The notes under the pieces: model-generated | Databases searched by the model: none | What the model saw: only the letters and a program-made list of their open reading frames with translations | What the model was told of the DNA's origin: nothing | In this document: piece by piece, positions 24,774 through 32,283 of the stretch | Position numbering within the stretch: position 1 is the first letter of the stretch | Layout: every line of letters starts with the position of its first letter | Program-made: the position numbers and the translations under genes | Source: Acidobacteriota bacterium | GTDB lineage: Bacteria > Acidobacteriota > Vicinamibacteria > Vicinamibacterales > JACQTH01 | NCBI GenBank assembly: GCA_016178075.1 | Contig: JACOUA010000341.1 | Coordinates: 1 to 36,168, forward strand | Direction of reading: 5' to 3' | Length of the DNA: 36,168 nt

Positions 24774-26489
24774 CTAGCGGTGACGACGGAGCAGCTTCTG
24801 GAATTCCTCGACCGGCTTCGTGTTGAGGACGTCCTCGGGCCTGAGCCATGCCCGGCGCGCAACCAGCGCGCCCCATTCGAGCGCGCTGAACCCGGCTTGC
24901 GCGTGTGCATCGGTCGCGATAACGATGTTGGCGCCGCGCTCGCGTGCGAGCCGGGCGTGTGCGTCATTCAGATCCAGCCGATCCACCTGACAATTGATCT
25001 CCAGCGCCACACCCTGCCGGGCCGCGGCGTCGATGATCTTGCCCATCTCGACCCGGTACGGCTCCCGCCGGAGGATGAGCCGGCCGGTCGGGTGGCCCAG
25101 CACGTCGACGAAGGGACACTCCAGCGCCCGCAGGATTCGACGGGTCATCTGCGACTCATCCTGATTGAACGCCGAGTGGACGGAGGCGATGACCAGATCG
25201 AGCTGGGCCAGACAGTCGTCTGCCAGGTCCATCGCCCCGTCCGGCCTGATGTCGCATTCGATTCCTGCCAGCAGCGTGACGCCCTCGACCCGGCCGTTCA
25301 GGGCGCGAATGCGCGCGGCGTGCTCGAGCGCGCGGCGCTCGTCGAGGCCGTTCGCCATGGAGAGTGACTGGCTATGATCCGTGATCGCCAGATAGCTCAG
25401 GCCGGCCGCCCGGGCTCCCAGAGCCATCGCTTCGATGTCATCCCGTCCGTCGGTCACGTTCGTGTGCGCGTGGAGATCGCCCTTCAGGTCCTCGAGGGCG
25501 ACGAGTCTTGGCAGCGCGTGCGCTTCGGCAGCCTCGATCTCGCCGCGGTTCTCGCGCAGCTCCGGCGGCACACAAGCGAGCCCAAGCCTCTCGTAGATCT
25601 CCTCTTCGGTCGCGCCGCCAATGCGCTCGCCGGACTCGACCCGATACAGGCCGTATTCGTTCAGCTTCAGCCCGCGCTGCATCGCGCGGTCGCGAAGGAC
25701 GATGTTGTGGAGCTTCGAGCCGGTGAAGTACTGCATCGCGGCGCCGCGACTCTCCTGCGGGACGAGACGCAGATCGGCCTGTAGTCCACCGCGCAGCATG
25801 ACGCTCGACTTCGTGTCGCCTTTAACGAGAACGCGTTCCACTAGACCGTATTGGGCGAACCGGTCCATCAGGTCGCCCGTCCCGCCGACCGCGAGGACGT
25901 CCAGGTCGCCGCACGTCTCGCATCCGCGGCGAAGGCTCCCGACGGGGATGAACTCGACCGCCGGCGCGATCTCCTGGAGATACTCGATGAGGCCGCGCGC
26001 GCTCCTGGCGACGTGGGCCATGAGATGGCGCCCCTCGCGCCTCCGCCGTTCATCCAACGCTTTGAGGATCAGCTCCTCCTTCCGCGCGCCCATTCCGCGC
26101 AGATCGCGCAGACGGCCGCCGCGCGCTGCGTGTTCCAGATCCTCGAGGGTCCGAACGCCGAGCTCTGTATGGAGGAGGGCCACGGTCTTCGCGCCCACCC
26201 CCTGAAGTCGAAGGATGTCGATCAGCGACGATGGGAATTCCTGCAGCAGCGCCTGATGGTAGGCGAGGTGGCCGGTCGCCGCCAGTTCTTGAATCTTGCG
26301 TGCGAGGTCCTTCCCGATGCCGGGGATTCTCAGGAGCTGCGGTTCGTCGAGGCCTGACAGTCGCTCGGCCGAGTTGGCGATGACCTCGGCGGCGGTGCGG
26401 TACGCGCGGATGCGAAACGGGTTCTCGCCCTTGATTTCGAGCAGATCGGCGATCTGGACGAAGACGCGGGAGATGGTGGTGTTATCCAA
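24774..26489 (-). CDS. polX: DNA polymerase X family protein with PHP domain (PolX)
   Basis: Bacterial PolX fills short gaps in base-excision repair and carries a PHP 3'-5' exonuclease. The 571-residue protein has the usual length. In order: an N-terminal helix-hairpin-helix region (IPGIGKDLARKI, LQGVGAKTVALL, LRGMGARKEEL), the nucleotidyltransferase palm with GSLRRGCETCGDLDVL (metal-binding Asp pair), and a C-terminal PHP domain (DLHAHTNVTDGRDDIEAM, ITDHSQS, GHPTGRL, IATDAHA). The start is TTG 26489, which reads MDNTTISRVFVQIADLLEIKG as in the family and overlaps the upstream kinase stop (TTGGATAA). The in-frame sequence upstream is non-coding. Confidence 0.94.
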   Translation of the reverse strand: MDNTTISRVFVQIADLLEIKGENPFRIRAYRTAAEVIANSAERLSGLDEPQLLRIPGIGKDLARKIQELAATGHLAYHQALLQEFPSSLIDILRLQGVGAKTVALLHTELGVRTLEDLEHAARGGRLRDLRGMGARKEELILKALDERRRREGRHLMAHVARSARGLIEYLQEIAPAVEFIPVGSLRRGCETCGDLDVLAVGGTGDLMDRFAQYGLVERVLVKGDTKSSVMLRGGLQADLRLVPQESRGAAMQYFTGSKLHNIVLRDRAMQRGLKLNEYGLYRVESGERIGGATEEEIYERLGLACVPPELRENRGEIEAAEAHALPRLVALEDLKGDLHAHTNVTDGRDDIEAMALGARAAGLSYLAITDHSQSLSMANGLDERRALEHAARIRALNGRVEGVTLLAGIECDIRPDGAMDLADDCLAQLDLVIASVHSAFNQDESQMTRRILRALECPFVDVLGHPTGRLILRREPYRVEMGKIIDAAARQGVALEINCQVDRLDLNDAHARLARERGANIVIATDAHAQAGFSALEWGALVARRAWLRPEDVLNTKPVEEFQKLLRRHR

Positions 26490-27471
26490 CCCGGAGCCCG
26501 TCGCGCTCGATCTGGAAATCGAGCACCCTCGCGCCCCCATCGGCCAGGGCGCGACGGACCTGCGGTACCTGCGACGGATCCGCGTAGCAGAAGAGACATC
26601 CCCCGCCGCCCGCACCGCACACCTTCGCGGCCTGCGCGCCGGCCGACCGGGCGGCCGCCATCAGGCTCTCGATCGCCGGCGTCGTGACGCCGGCGGAGAG
26701 CCGTTTGCGGGTGTTCCATTCGCGCGCGATCTGCCGGCCGACCTCGTGCCAATCGCGCGCGTGGAGCGCTTGTCGCATCGTCAGGGCCGTGTCGCTGATT
26801 TCTTCGAAGCACCTGAAGACTTGCGCGTCGCCGTCGATGTGTCGTTTGGTGATGTCCCAGTTGTTGGTGCCCGAGTGTCGCGGCGCCCCCGTGTAGGCCA
26901 GCACGAGCCGTCGTTCCAGCTCGTCGACCGGCACGTCGAGGGCGACGCGCTGGACGCCGTTCGCGTGCAGCTCGACGGCGGAGATCCCTCCGTAGAGCGC
27001 GGGCCGGTAGTCCTGTACGCCGGTCGGCACACCGATCGCCCGCGCCTCGACGTTCAGGGCGATCTCCAGCAGCTCTTCCGGCTCGTACTGCCGATTCGTC
27101 CAGCGCGCGAGCGCCGCGCAGACCGCGACGTTCAACGCGGACGATCCGGCGATCCCCGCGCCGGCGGGCGAGTCGCACCGCGTCGTGAGGGTGAGATTGT
27201 GGGCGCGAAAGTGCCGGAGCAGATGGCAGAGCAGTGCGAGCGGCCCGGAGGTCGGCAGCTCCGACCAGTGGCCGGCCTCGGCCGAGTGGTCGGTGTCGCG
27301 CGATCGGACGGCCAGGCGCCCGTCGGAGCGGCTGGCGACGTGGGCGCGCGCCCGCAGGCTGATGGCGACGTTCAACGTCTGGGCGCCTTCGTGAAAGAGG
27401 TAGAGCGGCCAGATGTCGATCGTGCCGCCGGCCAAATCGATGCGCGTGGGCGCGGACGATTCGAGCTCCAC
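26482..27471 (-). CDS. GHMP-family sugar kinase (HddA-like)
   Basis: A 329-residue small-molecule kinase. The N-terminus SSAPTRIDLAGGTIDIWPL is the GHMP substrate-binding start seen in heptose-7-phosphate kinases and galactokinase-like proteins. The ATP loop is PAGAGIAGSSALNVAV and the C-terminal motif is KVCGAGGGGCLFCYA. The exact sugar is not determined by these motifs. GTG 27471 is chosen because it places the first motif as in relatives; ATG 27510 in frame would overlap nagZ. It is divergent from nagZ with only 12 nt between start codons and overlaps polX by 8 nt. A heptose kinase for LPS or a kinase for recycled amino sugar are both possible. Confidence 0.83.
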   Translation of the reverse strand: MELESSAPTRIDLAGGTIDIWPLYLFHEGAQTLNVAISLRARAHVASRSDGRLAVRSRDTDHSAEAGHWSELPTSGPLALLCHLLRHFRAHNLTLTTRCDSPAGAGIAGSSALNVAVCAALARWTNRQYEPEELLEIALNVEARAIGVPTGVQDYRPALYGGISAVELHANGVQRVALDVPVDELERRLVLAYTGAPRHSGTNNWDITKRHIDGDAQVFRCFEEISDTALTMRQALHARDWHEVGRQIAREWNTRKRLSAGVTTPAIESLMAAARSAGAQAAKVCGAGGGGCLFCYADPSQVPQVRRALADGGARVLDFQIERDGLRVG

Positions 27472-27479
27472 GCGGACAT

Positions 27480-27485
27480 TATAAT
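27480..27485 (+). promoter_or_regulatory. Near-palindromic TATAAT box in the nagZ/kinase divergent gap
   Basis: TATAAT (27480-27485) lies inside ATTATAAT, so it reads as a -10-like hexamer on both strands (ATTATA on the other). It overlaps the nagZ ATG at 27484. If used, the nagZ transcript would start near 27492, and translation would use GTG 27499 or a later start. No convincing -35 hexamer is present. Confidence 0.3.
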
Positions 27486-28674
27486 GAAGAGCATTTCCGT
27501 GCCTCGCCATCTCCATCGTCAGGTCGGTCAGCTCGCGATGGTCGGCTTCGACGGTCCGACCGTCCCGACAGAGCTGAAGGCGCTGGCGCGCGAGTTCGAT
27601 ATCGGCGGGGTCGTCCTGCTTGCGCGGAATATCGAGGCGCCCGAGCAGGTGGCCGAGCTCGTCCACGACCTGCAGCGCCTCGCGCGTGAGACGCCTTTGT
27701 GGGTGGCGGTCGATCAGGAGGGTGGGCGCGTCACGCGGCTGCGGCGTCCGTTCACCGAATGGCCAGCGATGCGCGCGCTTGGGCGGAGCGGCGACGATCG
27801 GCTCGCCGAGGATTTTGCGCGCGCGCTGGCCGTCGAATTGCGGGCCGTCGGGATCTCGCTCGATTTCGCGCCCGTCCTGGACCTTGACACCAATCCCCAC
27901 AACCCGGTGATCGGCGACCGCGCGCTCGGCGAGCGTCCGGACGAGGTGGCGCGACTCGGGGCGATCATCATTCGGACGCTCCAAGCACACGGGGTCGCGG
28001 CCTGCGGCAAACACTTTCCGGGGCACGGCGACACGAGCGTCGACTCGCATCTCGATCTGCCCGTGATCGAGCATCCCCCCGATCGATTGCGCGCCGTCGA
28101 GGTCGCGCCGTTTCGCGCGGCGATCGCCGAGAAGGTGGCGTCGATCATGGTCGCGCACGTGCTGGTGCCGTCGCTCGATGACCAAGCGCCGGCCAGCCTG
28201 TCCCGCGCCGTGGTGCACGAGCTGCTGCGGGGCGAGCTCGGCTTCGATGGGCTCATCCTCACCGACGATCTCGGCATGCGTGCCGTGTCCGACCGCCATT
28301 CGACCGCGCGCGCCGCTGTGGCCGCGGTGGCGGCGGGATCGGACGCCGTGCTGGTGTGCGATCCCAGCCACGATCGGCACGCGGGCGCCCTCGAGGCGAT
28401 CGTGCGAAGCGTCGAAGCCGGCGTGCTTCCCCTGCGCACGGTGGATGACGCAATCGAGCGACACCGAACAATCAAGGCCCGGTTCGGCCCCGCGGAGGCC
28501 CAGCCCCCCGTCGCGGATGACGGGTCGAGAAACGCAGCCATCGCCGAGGTCCTCGCCGCTCCGGTGCCGCTGTCACGCGAGTGGCGTCCACCTTCGTCCC
28601 GAACGCTCCGTGCGGTGCTCGGATCGGACGAGCATCAAGCCATCGCGTCGCGTCTGGCGGAATTCGCGTGCTGA
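27484..28674 (+). CDS. nagZ: Beta-N-acetylhexosaminidase NagZ (GH3)
   Basis: NagZ cleaves GlcNAc from GlcNAc-anhydroMurNAc peptides during peptidoglycan recycling. The signature loop KHFPGHGDTSVDSH is at residues 176-189, and the nucleophile region LILTDDLGM includes Asp261-Asp262. The barrel starts with LAMVGFDGP and includes VDQEGGRVTRLR. At 396 residues it is somewhat longer than typical single-domain NagZ (about 340), the extra length being C-terminal. No signal peptide is seen, consistent with a cytosolic enzyme. GTG 27499 is an alternative start. The stop overlaps the ldcA start by 7 nt. Confidence 0.94.
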   Translation: MKSISVPRHLHRQVGQLAMVGFDGPTVPTELKALAREFDIGGVVLLARNIEAPEQVAELVHDLQRLARETPLWVAVDQEGGRVTRLRRPFTEWPAMRALGRSGDDRLAEDFARALAVELRAVGISLDFAPVLDLDTNPHNPVIGDRALGERPDEVARLGAIIIRTLQAHGVAACGKHFPGHGDTSVDSHLDLPVIEHPPDRLRAVEVAPFRAAIAEKVASIMVAHVLVPSLDDQAPASLSRAVVHELLRGELGFDGLILTDDLGMRAVSDRHSTARAAVAAVAAGSDAVLVCDPSHDRHAGALEAIVRSVEAGVLPLRTVDDAIERHRTIKARFGPAEAQPPVADDGSRNAAIAEVLAAPVPLSREWRPPSSRTLRAVLGSDEHQAIASRLAEFAC

Positions 28675-29591
28675 AGCCGCGAGCCCTGAAGTCGGGAGAC
28701 CGGATCGCGGTGGTGGCCCCCGCCAGCCCCTTCGATCGCGAGGCGTTCGATCGTGGTCTCGACGAGCTGCGGGCTCTCGGGTTCGAGCCGCTTTTCGATC
28801 AGACGGTGTTCGAACGGAGCGGGTACGTGGCGGGTGCCGCCGCCCTCAGAGCCGATGCGATCCTGACCGCCTGGAACGACCCGGGCGTCACGGCCCTCAT
28901 CGGCGTGCGCGGCGGATACGGCAGCGTGCAGGTGCTGCAGCATCTCGATCGCGAGCGCCTGCGCGCGCACCCCAAGGCGCTCATCGGCTACAGCGATCTG
29001 ACCTCGCTCCTGGTGTTTCTCGGCACCGGCTGTCAGATCGTTTGCTTCCACGGACCGATGTTGGAACGCAAGCTGGCGGCGGGCGCCGACGGGTACGATC
29101 GACGATCGTTTCTGCAGGCCCTGACGATGACCGAGCCGCTGGGCGTGCTGACCGGCCCGCATCTCGAGTCGATCCGTCCCGGCGCGGCCGCCGGCCCGCT
29201 CTTCGGCGGCACGTTGACCCCAATCGTCGGGTCGCTCGGGACGCCGTTTGCGTTCGATCCACCCTCCGGCTCGGTTCTCTTTCTCGACGAAGTCAGCGAG
29301 CGTCCGTACCGCCTGGATCGGATGATCACCCAACTGCGCCTCAGCGGCATCGTCGATCGAGCCGCCGCGATCGTGTTCGGCGAGTGTCCGGGCTGTGACG
29401 AGCCGGGTGGCACGTATACGGCGCGCGGCGCAGTCGCCGCCGCGCTCGAGGACTTTGGCGGGCCGGTGCTCTTCGGGTTGCCGTCGGGTCACACGATTTC
29501 GCCCGCGCTGACGTTGCCGTTTGGCGTTCGTGCGCGGGTCGACACGTCGCCGGCGCCCAGGCTCGTGATCCAAGAAGCCGCAGTTGAATAG
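28668..29591 (+). CDS. ldcA: LD-carboxypeptidase (S66 family)
   Basis: LdcA removes the terminal D-Ala from tetrapeptides recovered from the wall, giving the tripeptide used by Mpl. The 307-residue protein has the family start LKSGDRIAVVAPASP, the nucleophile Ser109 in IGYSDLTSLL, the RGGYGS block, the Glu-containing VLFLDEVSERPYRLDRM and the His-containing GLPSGHT. The GTG start overlaps nagZ. The order nagZ-ldcA-mpl is a recycling route laid out as consecutive genes. MccF-type immunity proteins share the fold but would not fit this context. Confidence 0.93.
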   Translation: MLKPRALKSGDRIAVVAPASPFDREAFDRGLDELRALGFEPLFDQTVFERSGYVAGAAALRADAILTAWNDPGVTALIGVRGGYGSVQVLQHLDRERLRAHPKALIGYSDLTSLLVFLGTGCQIVCFHGPMLERKLAAGADGYDRRSFLQALTMTEPLGVLTGPHLESIRPGAAAGPLFGGTLTPIVGSLGTPFAFDPPSGSVLFLDEVSERPYRLDRMITQLRLSGIVDRAAAIVFGECPGCDEPGGTYTARGAVAAALEDFGGPVLFGLPSGHTISPALTLPFGVRARVDTSPAPRLVIQEAAVE

Positions 29592-29592
29592 T

Positions 29593-29688
29593 CATCAGTT
29601 CTCAGTTATCAGTTTTCAGTGGAAAGACTCTTCGGGCCGCGCGTGGATCTCAAGGGAAACTGATAACTGAAAACTGTGAACTGAGAAC
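29593..29688. repeat. Intergenic word palindrome (TCAGTT words) between ldcA and mpl
   Basis: The left arm (29593-29620) is built from TCAGTTC, TCAGTTA and TCAGTTTTCAGT words. The right arm (29657-29688) is AACTGATAACTGAAAACTG and GAACTGAGAAC. Allowing register shifts, about 22 of 24 positions of the left arm match the reverse complement of the right. The 36-nt loop is GC-rich. The element begins 2 nt after the ldcA stop and ends 5 nt before the mpl GTG, leaving mpl without a Shine-Dalgarno. Confidence 0.75.
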
Positions 29689-29693
29689 TTCAA

Positions 29694-31124
29694 GTGTCCA
29701 CCGTCCATTTCATCGGCATCTGCGGAACGGCGATGGCGACACTTGCCGCGCTCATGAGGCACAAGGGCTTCGACGTTCGAGGCTCGGACCAGAACATGTA
29801 TCCGCCGATGAGCGACTTTCTCGCGCGGGAAGGGATTGCGCCGTTCGCCGGGTATCGAGCCGAGCACATCGCCGCCGACATCGACCTGGTCGTCGTGGGC
29901 AACGCCATCTCGCGCGGCAACCCGGAGCTGGAAGAAGTCCTGGATCGCAGGATTCGGTATCTGTCGCTGCCGGAAGCTCTACGTGAGCACTTCCTGTGGG
30001 GGGCGCGTTCGATCGTGATCGCGGGCACGCACGGCAAGACCACCACGACAGCGCTCCTGGCGTGGCTCCTGACCGATGCGGGACTCGATCCGACCGTGTT
30101 CGTCGGCGGCATCGCCGCGAATCTCGGTGAGCAGGGGTCCAGCTACCGGGTCGGCGCCGGGCGAGATTTCGTCATCGAAGGTGACGAATACGACAGCGCC
30201 TACTTCGACAAGACCGCGAAATTCCTCAAATACCTTCCCGACATCGTCGTCGTGAACAACATCGAGTTCGATCACGCCGACATCTATCCAGATCTCGAGG
30301 CCGTTCGAGTCGCGTTTTGTCGTCTCGTGAACCTGGTCCCGCGAAGTGGCCTGCTCGTCGTTGGAGCGGACGATGCCGAGGCGTTGGGGCTGGGGACGGG
30401 AGCGCGCTGCCGTGTCGAGAGCGCGGGGCTTTCCACGGCGGCGACCTGGCACGCGTTCGCGGTCAACCCCGGCGCTGGCGGCATGTCGTTCAACGTGAGG
30501 AGGGAGGGGCAGCTCTTCGGATCGTTCGAGATTCCGCTGATGGGTCTGCACAATGTACGAAACGCGCTGGCCGCCATCGCGGTCGGGGCCGCCAGAGGTC
30601 TTGATGCGGAGACGCTGGCTCGCGGAATGCGCAAGTTCCGTGGCGTCAAGCGTCGTCTCGAAATCGTCGGGGAGGTGGGGGGCGTGACGGTGTATGACGA
30701 TTTCGCGCACCATCCTACCGCCGTGGCCGAAACGCTCGCGGCCCTTCGAGCCGGCACCGCCGGCTCGCGGATCTGGGCCGTCTTCGAGCCGCGCTCGGCC
30801 TCGTCCTGCCGCCGTGTGTTCCAACCGGCGTTCGCGGAGGCCTTCAGCGGCGCCGATCGCGTGATCATCGCCGCCGTGTTTCGATCGACGCTGCCGGAGG
30901 CCGAGCGGCTGTCGGCCGAGGAGCTGGTGGCGGATCTCCGCGCGCGCCGCTCGAATGCCCGGCACATCCCGGAGATCGACGACATCGTGGCCACAATCGC
31001 GCTCGAGCGTGAGCCCGGGGATCTCGTGGTGTTCATGTCGAACGGCGGCTTCGGCGGGATTCACCGCAGAATGCTCGCGGCGTTGGCCCAGCCAGGCGGC
31101 GCCTCGCATCATCCGCTGGTATGA
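29694..31124 (+). CDS. mpl: UDP-N-acetylmuramate:L-Ala-gamma-D-Glu-meso-DAP ligase Mpl
   Basis: Mpl attaches recycled tripeptide to UDP-MurNAc. The 476-residue protein starts with the Mpl-specific IGICGTAMATLAAL and GSDQNMYPPMS, followed by P-loop GTHGKTTTT (111-119), EGDEYDSAYFDKTAKFLKY, the adenine-site HNVRNALAAIA, and DDFAHHPTAV. These blocks separate Mpl from MurC. The GTG start at 29694 directly follows a word palindrome. The stop overlaps the murB ATG by 4 nt, so recycling and de novo precursor genes are translated together. Confidence 0.95.
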   Translation: MSTVHFIGICGTAMATLAALMRHKGFDVRGSDQNMYPPMSDFLAREGIAPFAGYRAEHIAADIDLVVVGNAISRGNPELEEVLDRRIRYLSLPEALREHFLWGARSIVIAGTHGKTTTTALLAWLLTDAGLDPTVFVGGIAANLGEQGSSYRVGAGRDFVIEGDEYDSAYFDKTAKFLKYLPDIVVVNNIEFDHADIYPDLEAVRVAFCRLVNLVPRSGLLVVGADDAEALGLGTGARCRVESAGLSTAATWHAFAVNPGAGGMSFNVRREGQLFGSFEIPLMGLHNVRNALAAIAVGAARGLDAETLARGMRKFRGVKRRLEIVGEVGGVTVYDDFAHHPTAVAETLAALRAGTAGSRIWAVFEPRSASSCRRVFQPAFAEAFSGADRVIIAAVFRSTLPEAERLSAEELVADLRARRSNARHIPEIDDIVATIALEREPGDLVVFMSNGGFGGIHRRMLAALAQPGGASHHPLV

Positions 31125-32116
31125 CCCCGTTCACCGAGCGCCTGCGCAACGGCTTCGGCCGAGAGCGCGTCCGCGAGCATGCCCCGCTCGCGCCCTTCAC
31201 GACCTTCAAGGTTGGAGGACCCGCGGAGTGGCTGCTGGAGGTGTCGAGCGCGGAGGAGCTGCTTCGCGCCTTCGAGCTCGCGCACGCCGCGGGGGTGGCG
31301 GTGACGATGCTGGGCGGCGGGTCGAACGTGCTCATCTCGGATCAAGGCGTCGCTGGCCTGGTCGTACGGACGCGCGGCGGGCGGATCGAGGAGGTCGGGC
31401 GCACAGGTGAGGCGGACGCCGCCGTGACGCTCGTACGCGCCGATGCCGGTGCGACGATCAACGCGCTGGTGCGGTGGACGATCATTCGCGGCTTCGCCGG
31501 ACTGGAGGCCTGGGCCGGCACCCCCGGCACCGTCGGCGGCGGTGTCTTCGGGAATGCGCACTATGGCGGGCACCTGCTGAGCGAGCTCGTCGACCATGTG
31601 CGACTCGTGTCGCGCGAGAGACACGTGCGGGATGTCAAAGCCTGCGACATGGAGTTCGCCTACGATCGCAGCCGCTTGCAGCGCACCGGAGAGATTCTGC
31701 TGTGGGTCGTGCTGCGTCTGAGGCGAGGTGCCGACTCCACGGCGCTTCGCGCGGTGGCGAGACAGTCGCTCGCTTATCGCAAGCGAACCCAGCCGCTCGA
31801 CACGAAGAGCGCCGGGTGCATCTTTCAGAATCCCGATCCGGCCAGCGACGCTCTCCCGCCGGGGATTCCCGCCTCCGCCGGCGCGCTCGTCGATCGCGCG
31901 GGGCTGAAGGGCCGGTCGGTCGGCGGCGCAAGCGTCTCCACCACGCACGGCAACTTCATCGTCAACAACGGCGGAGCCACGGCGACCGACATTCGCAAGC
32001 TCGTCAAGATCTGTCAGCAGGTGGTGCGGGACCTCTTCGGCCTGACGCTGCGCGAAGAGATCGTGTACCTTGGGGCGTTCGAGGAGTACCAAAAGCCCAG
32101 CGCCCGCAGGCGCTAG
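31121..32116 (+). CDS. murB: UDP-N-acetylenolpyruvoylglucosamine reductase MurB
   Basis: MurB reduces UDP-GlcNAc-enolpyruvate to UDP-MurNAc. The 331-residue FAD enzyme has TTFKVGGPAEW, the FAD loop GGGSNVLISD at 65-74, and GTPGTVGGGVFGNAHYGG. The proton-donor position in KSAGCIFQNP is Cys233 where E. coli has Ser229; Cys occurs in other MurB proteins. The TAG stop (32114-32116) is contributed by the left end of the inverted-repeat element that follows. Upstream overlap with mpl indicates one operon. Confidence 0.95.
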   Translation: MTPFTERLRNGFGRERVREHAPLAPFTTFKVGGPAEWLLEVSSAEELLRAFELAHAAGVAVTMLGGGSNVLISDQGVAGLVVRTRGGRIEEVGRTGEADAAVTLVRADAGATINALVRWTIIRGFAGLEAWAGTPGTVGGGVFGNAHYGGHLLSELVDHVRLVSRERHVRDVKACDMEFAYDRSRLQRTGEILLWVVLRLRRGADSTALRAVARQSLAYRKRTQPLDTKSAGCIFQNPDPASDALPPGIPASAGALVDRAGLKGRSVGGASVSTTHGNFIVNNGGATATDIRKLVKICQQVVRDLFGLTLREEIVYLGAFEEYQKPSARRR

Positions 32117-32277
32117 TGTAGTGTCCAAGAATTAGCTGGACAACCTGGCCGCCGATGCATCCCGCCCGACTGCGTTGCTCGTCGCTTACATACGCCCGGT
32201 ATGCGCGCTTCTCGCGCCTTGCCGGGCGGGCGCCTCGACGCCCAGCTTATCCAGCTAATTCTTGGACACTACACTAG
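32113..32277. mobile_element. MITE-like element with perfect 28-bp terminal inverted repeats
   Basis: Bases 32113-32140 are the exact reverse complement of 32250-32277. The 165-bp element has no coding capacity. Inside, CCCGCCCG (32161-32168) pairs with CGGGCGGG (32223-32230), and CATAC/GTATG (32189-32193 / 32199-32203) forms a short apical stem, so the RNA would fold into one long rod. Both ends are CTAG, which may be a duplicated target. It fills the murB-murA gap: its left end holds the murB stop and its right end is 6 nt before the murA ATG. A non-autonomous transposable element is the simplest reading; no transposase gene is in the window. Confidence 0.7.
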
Positions 32278-32283
32278 ATCTTC

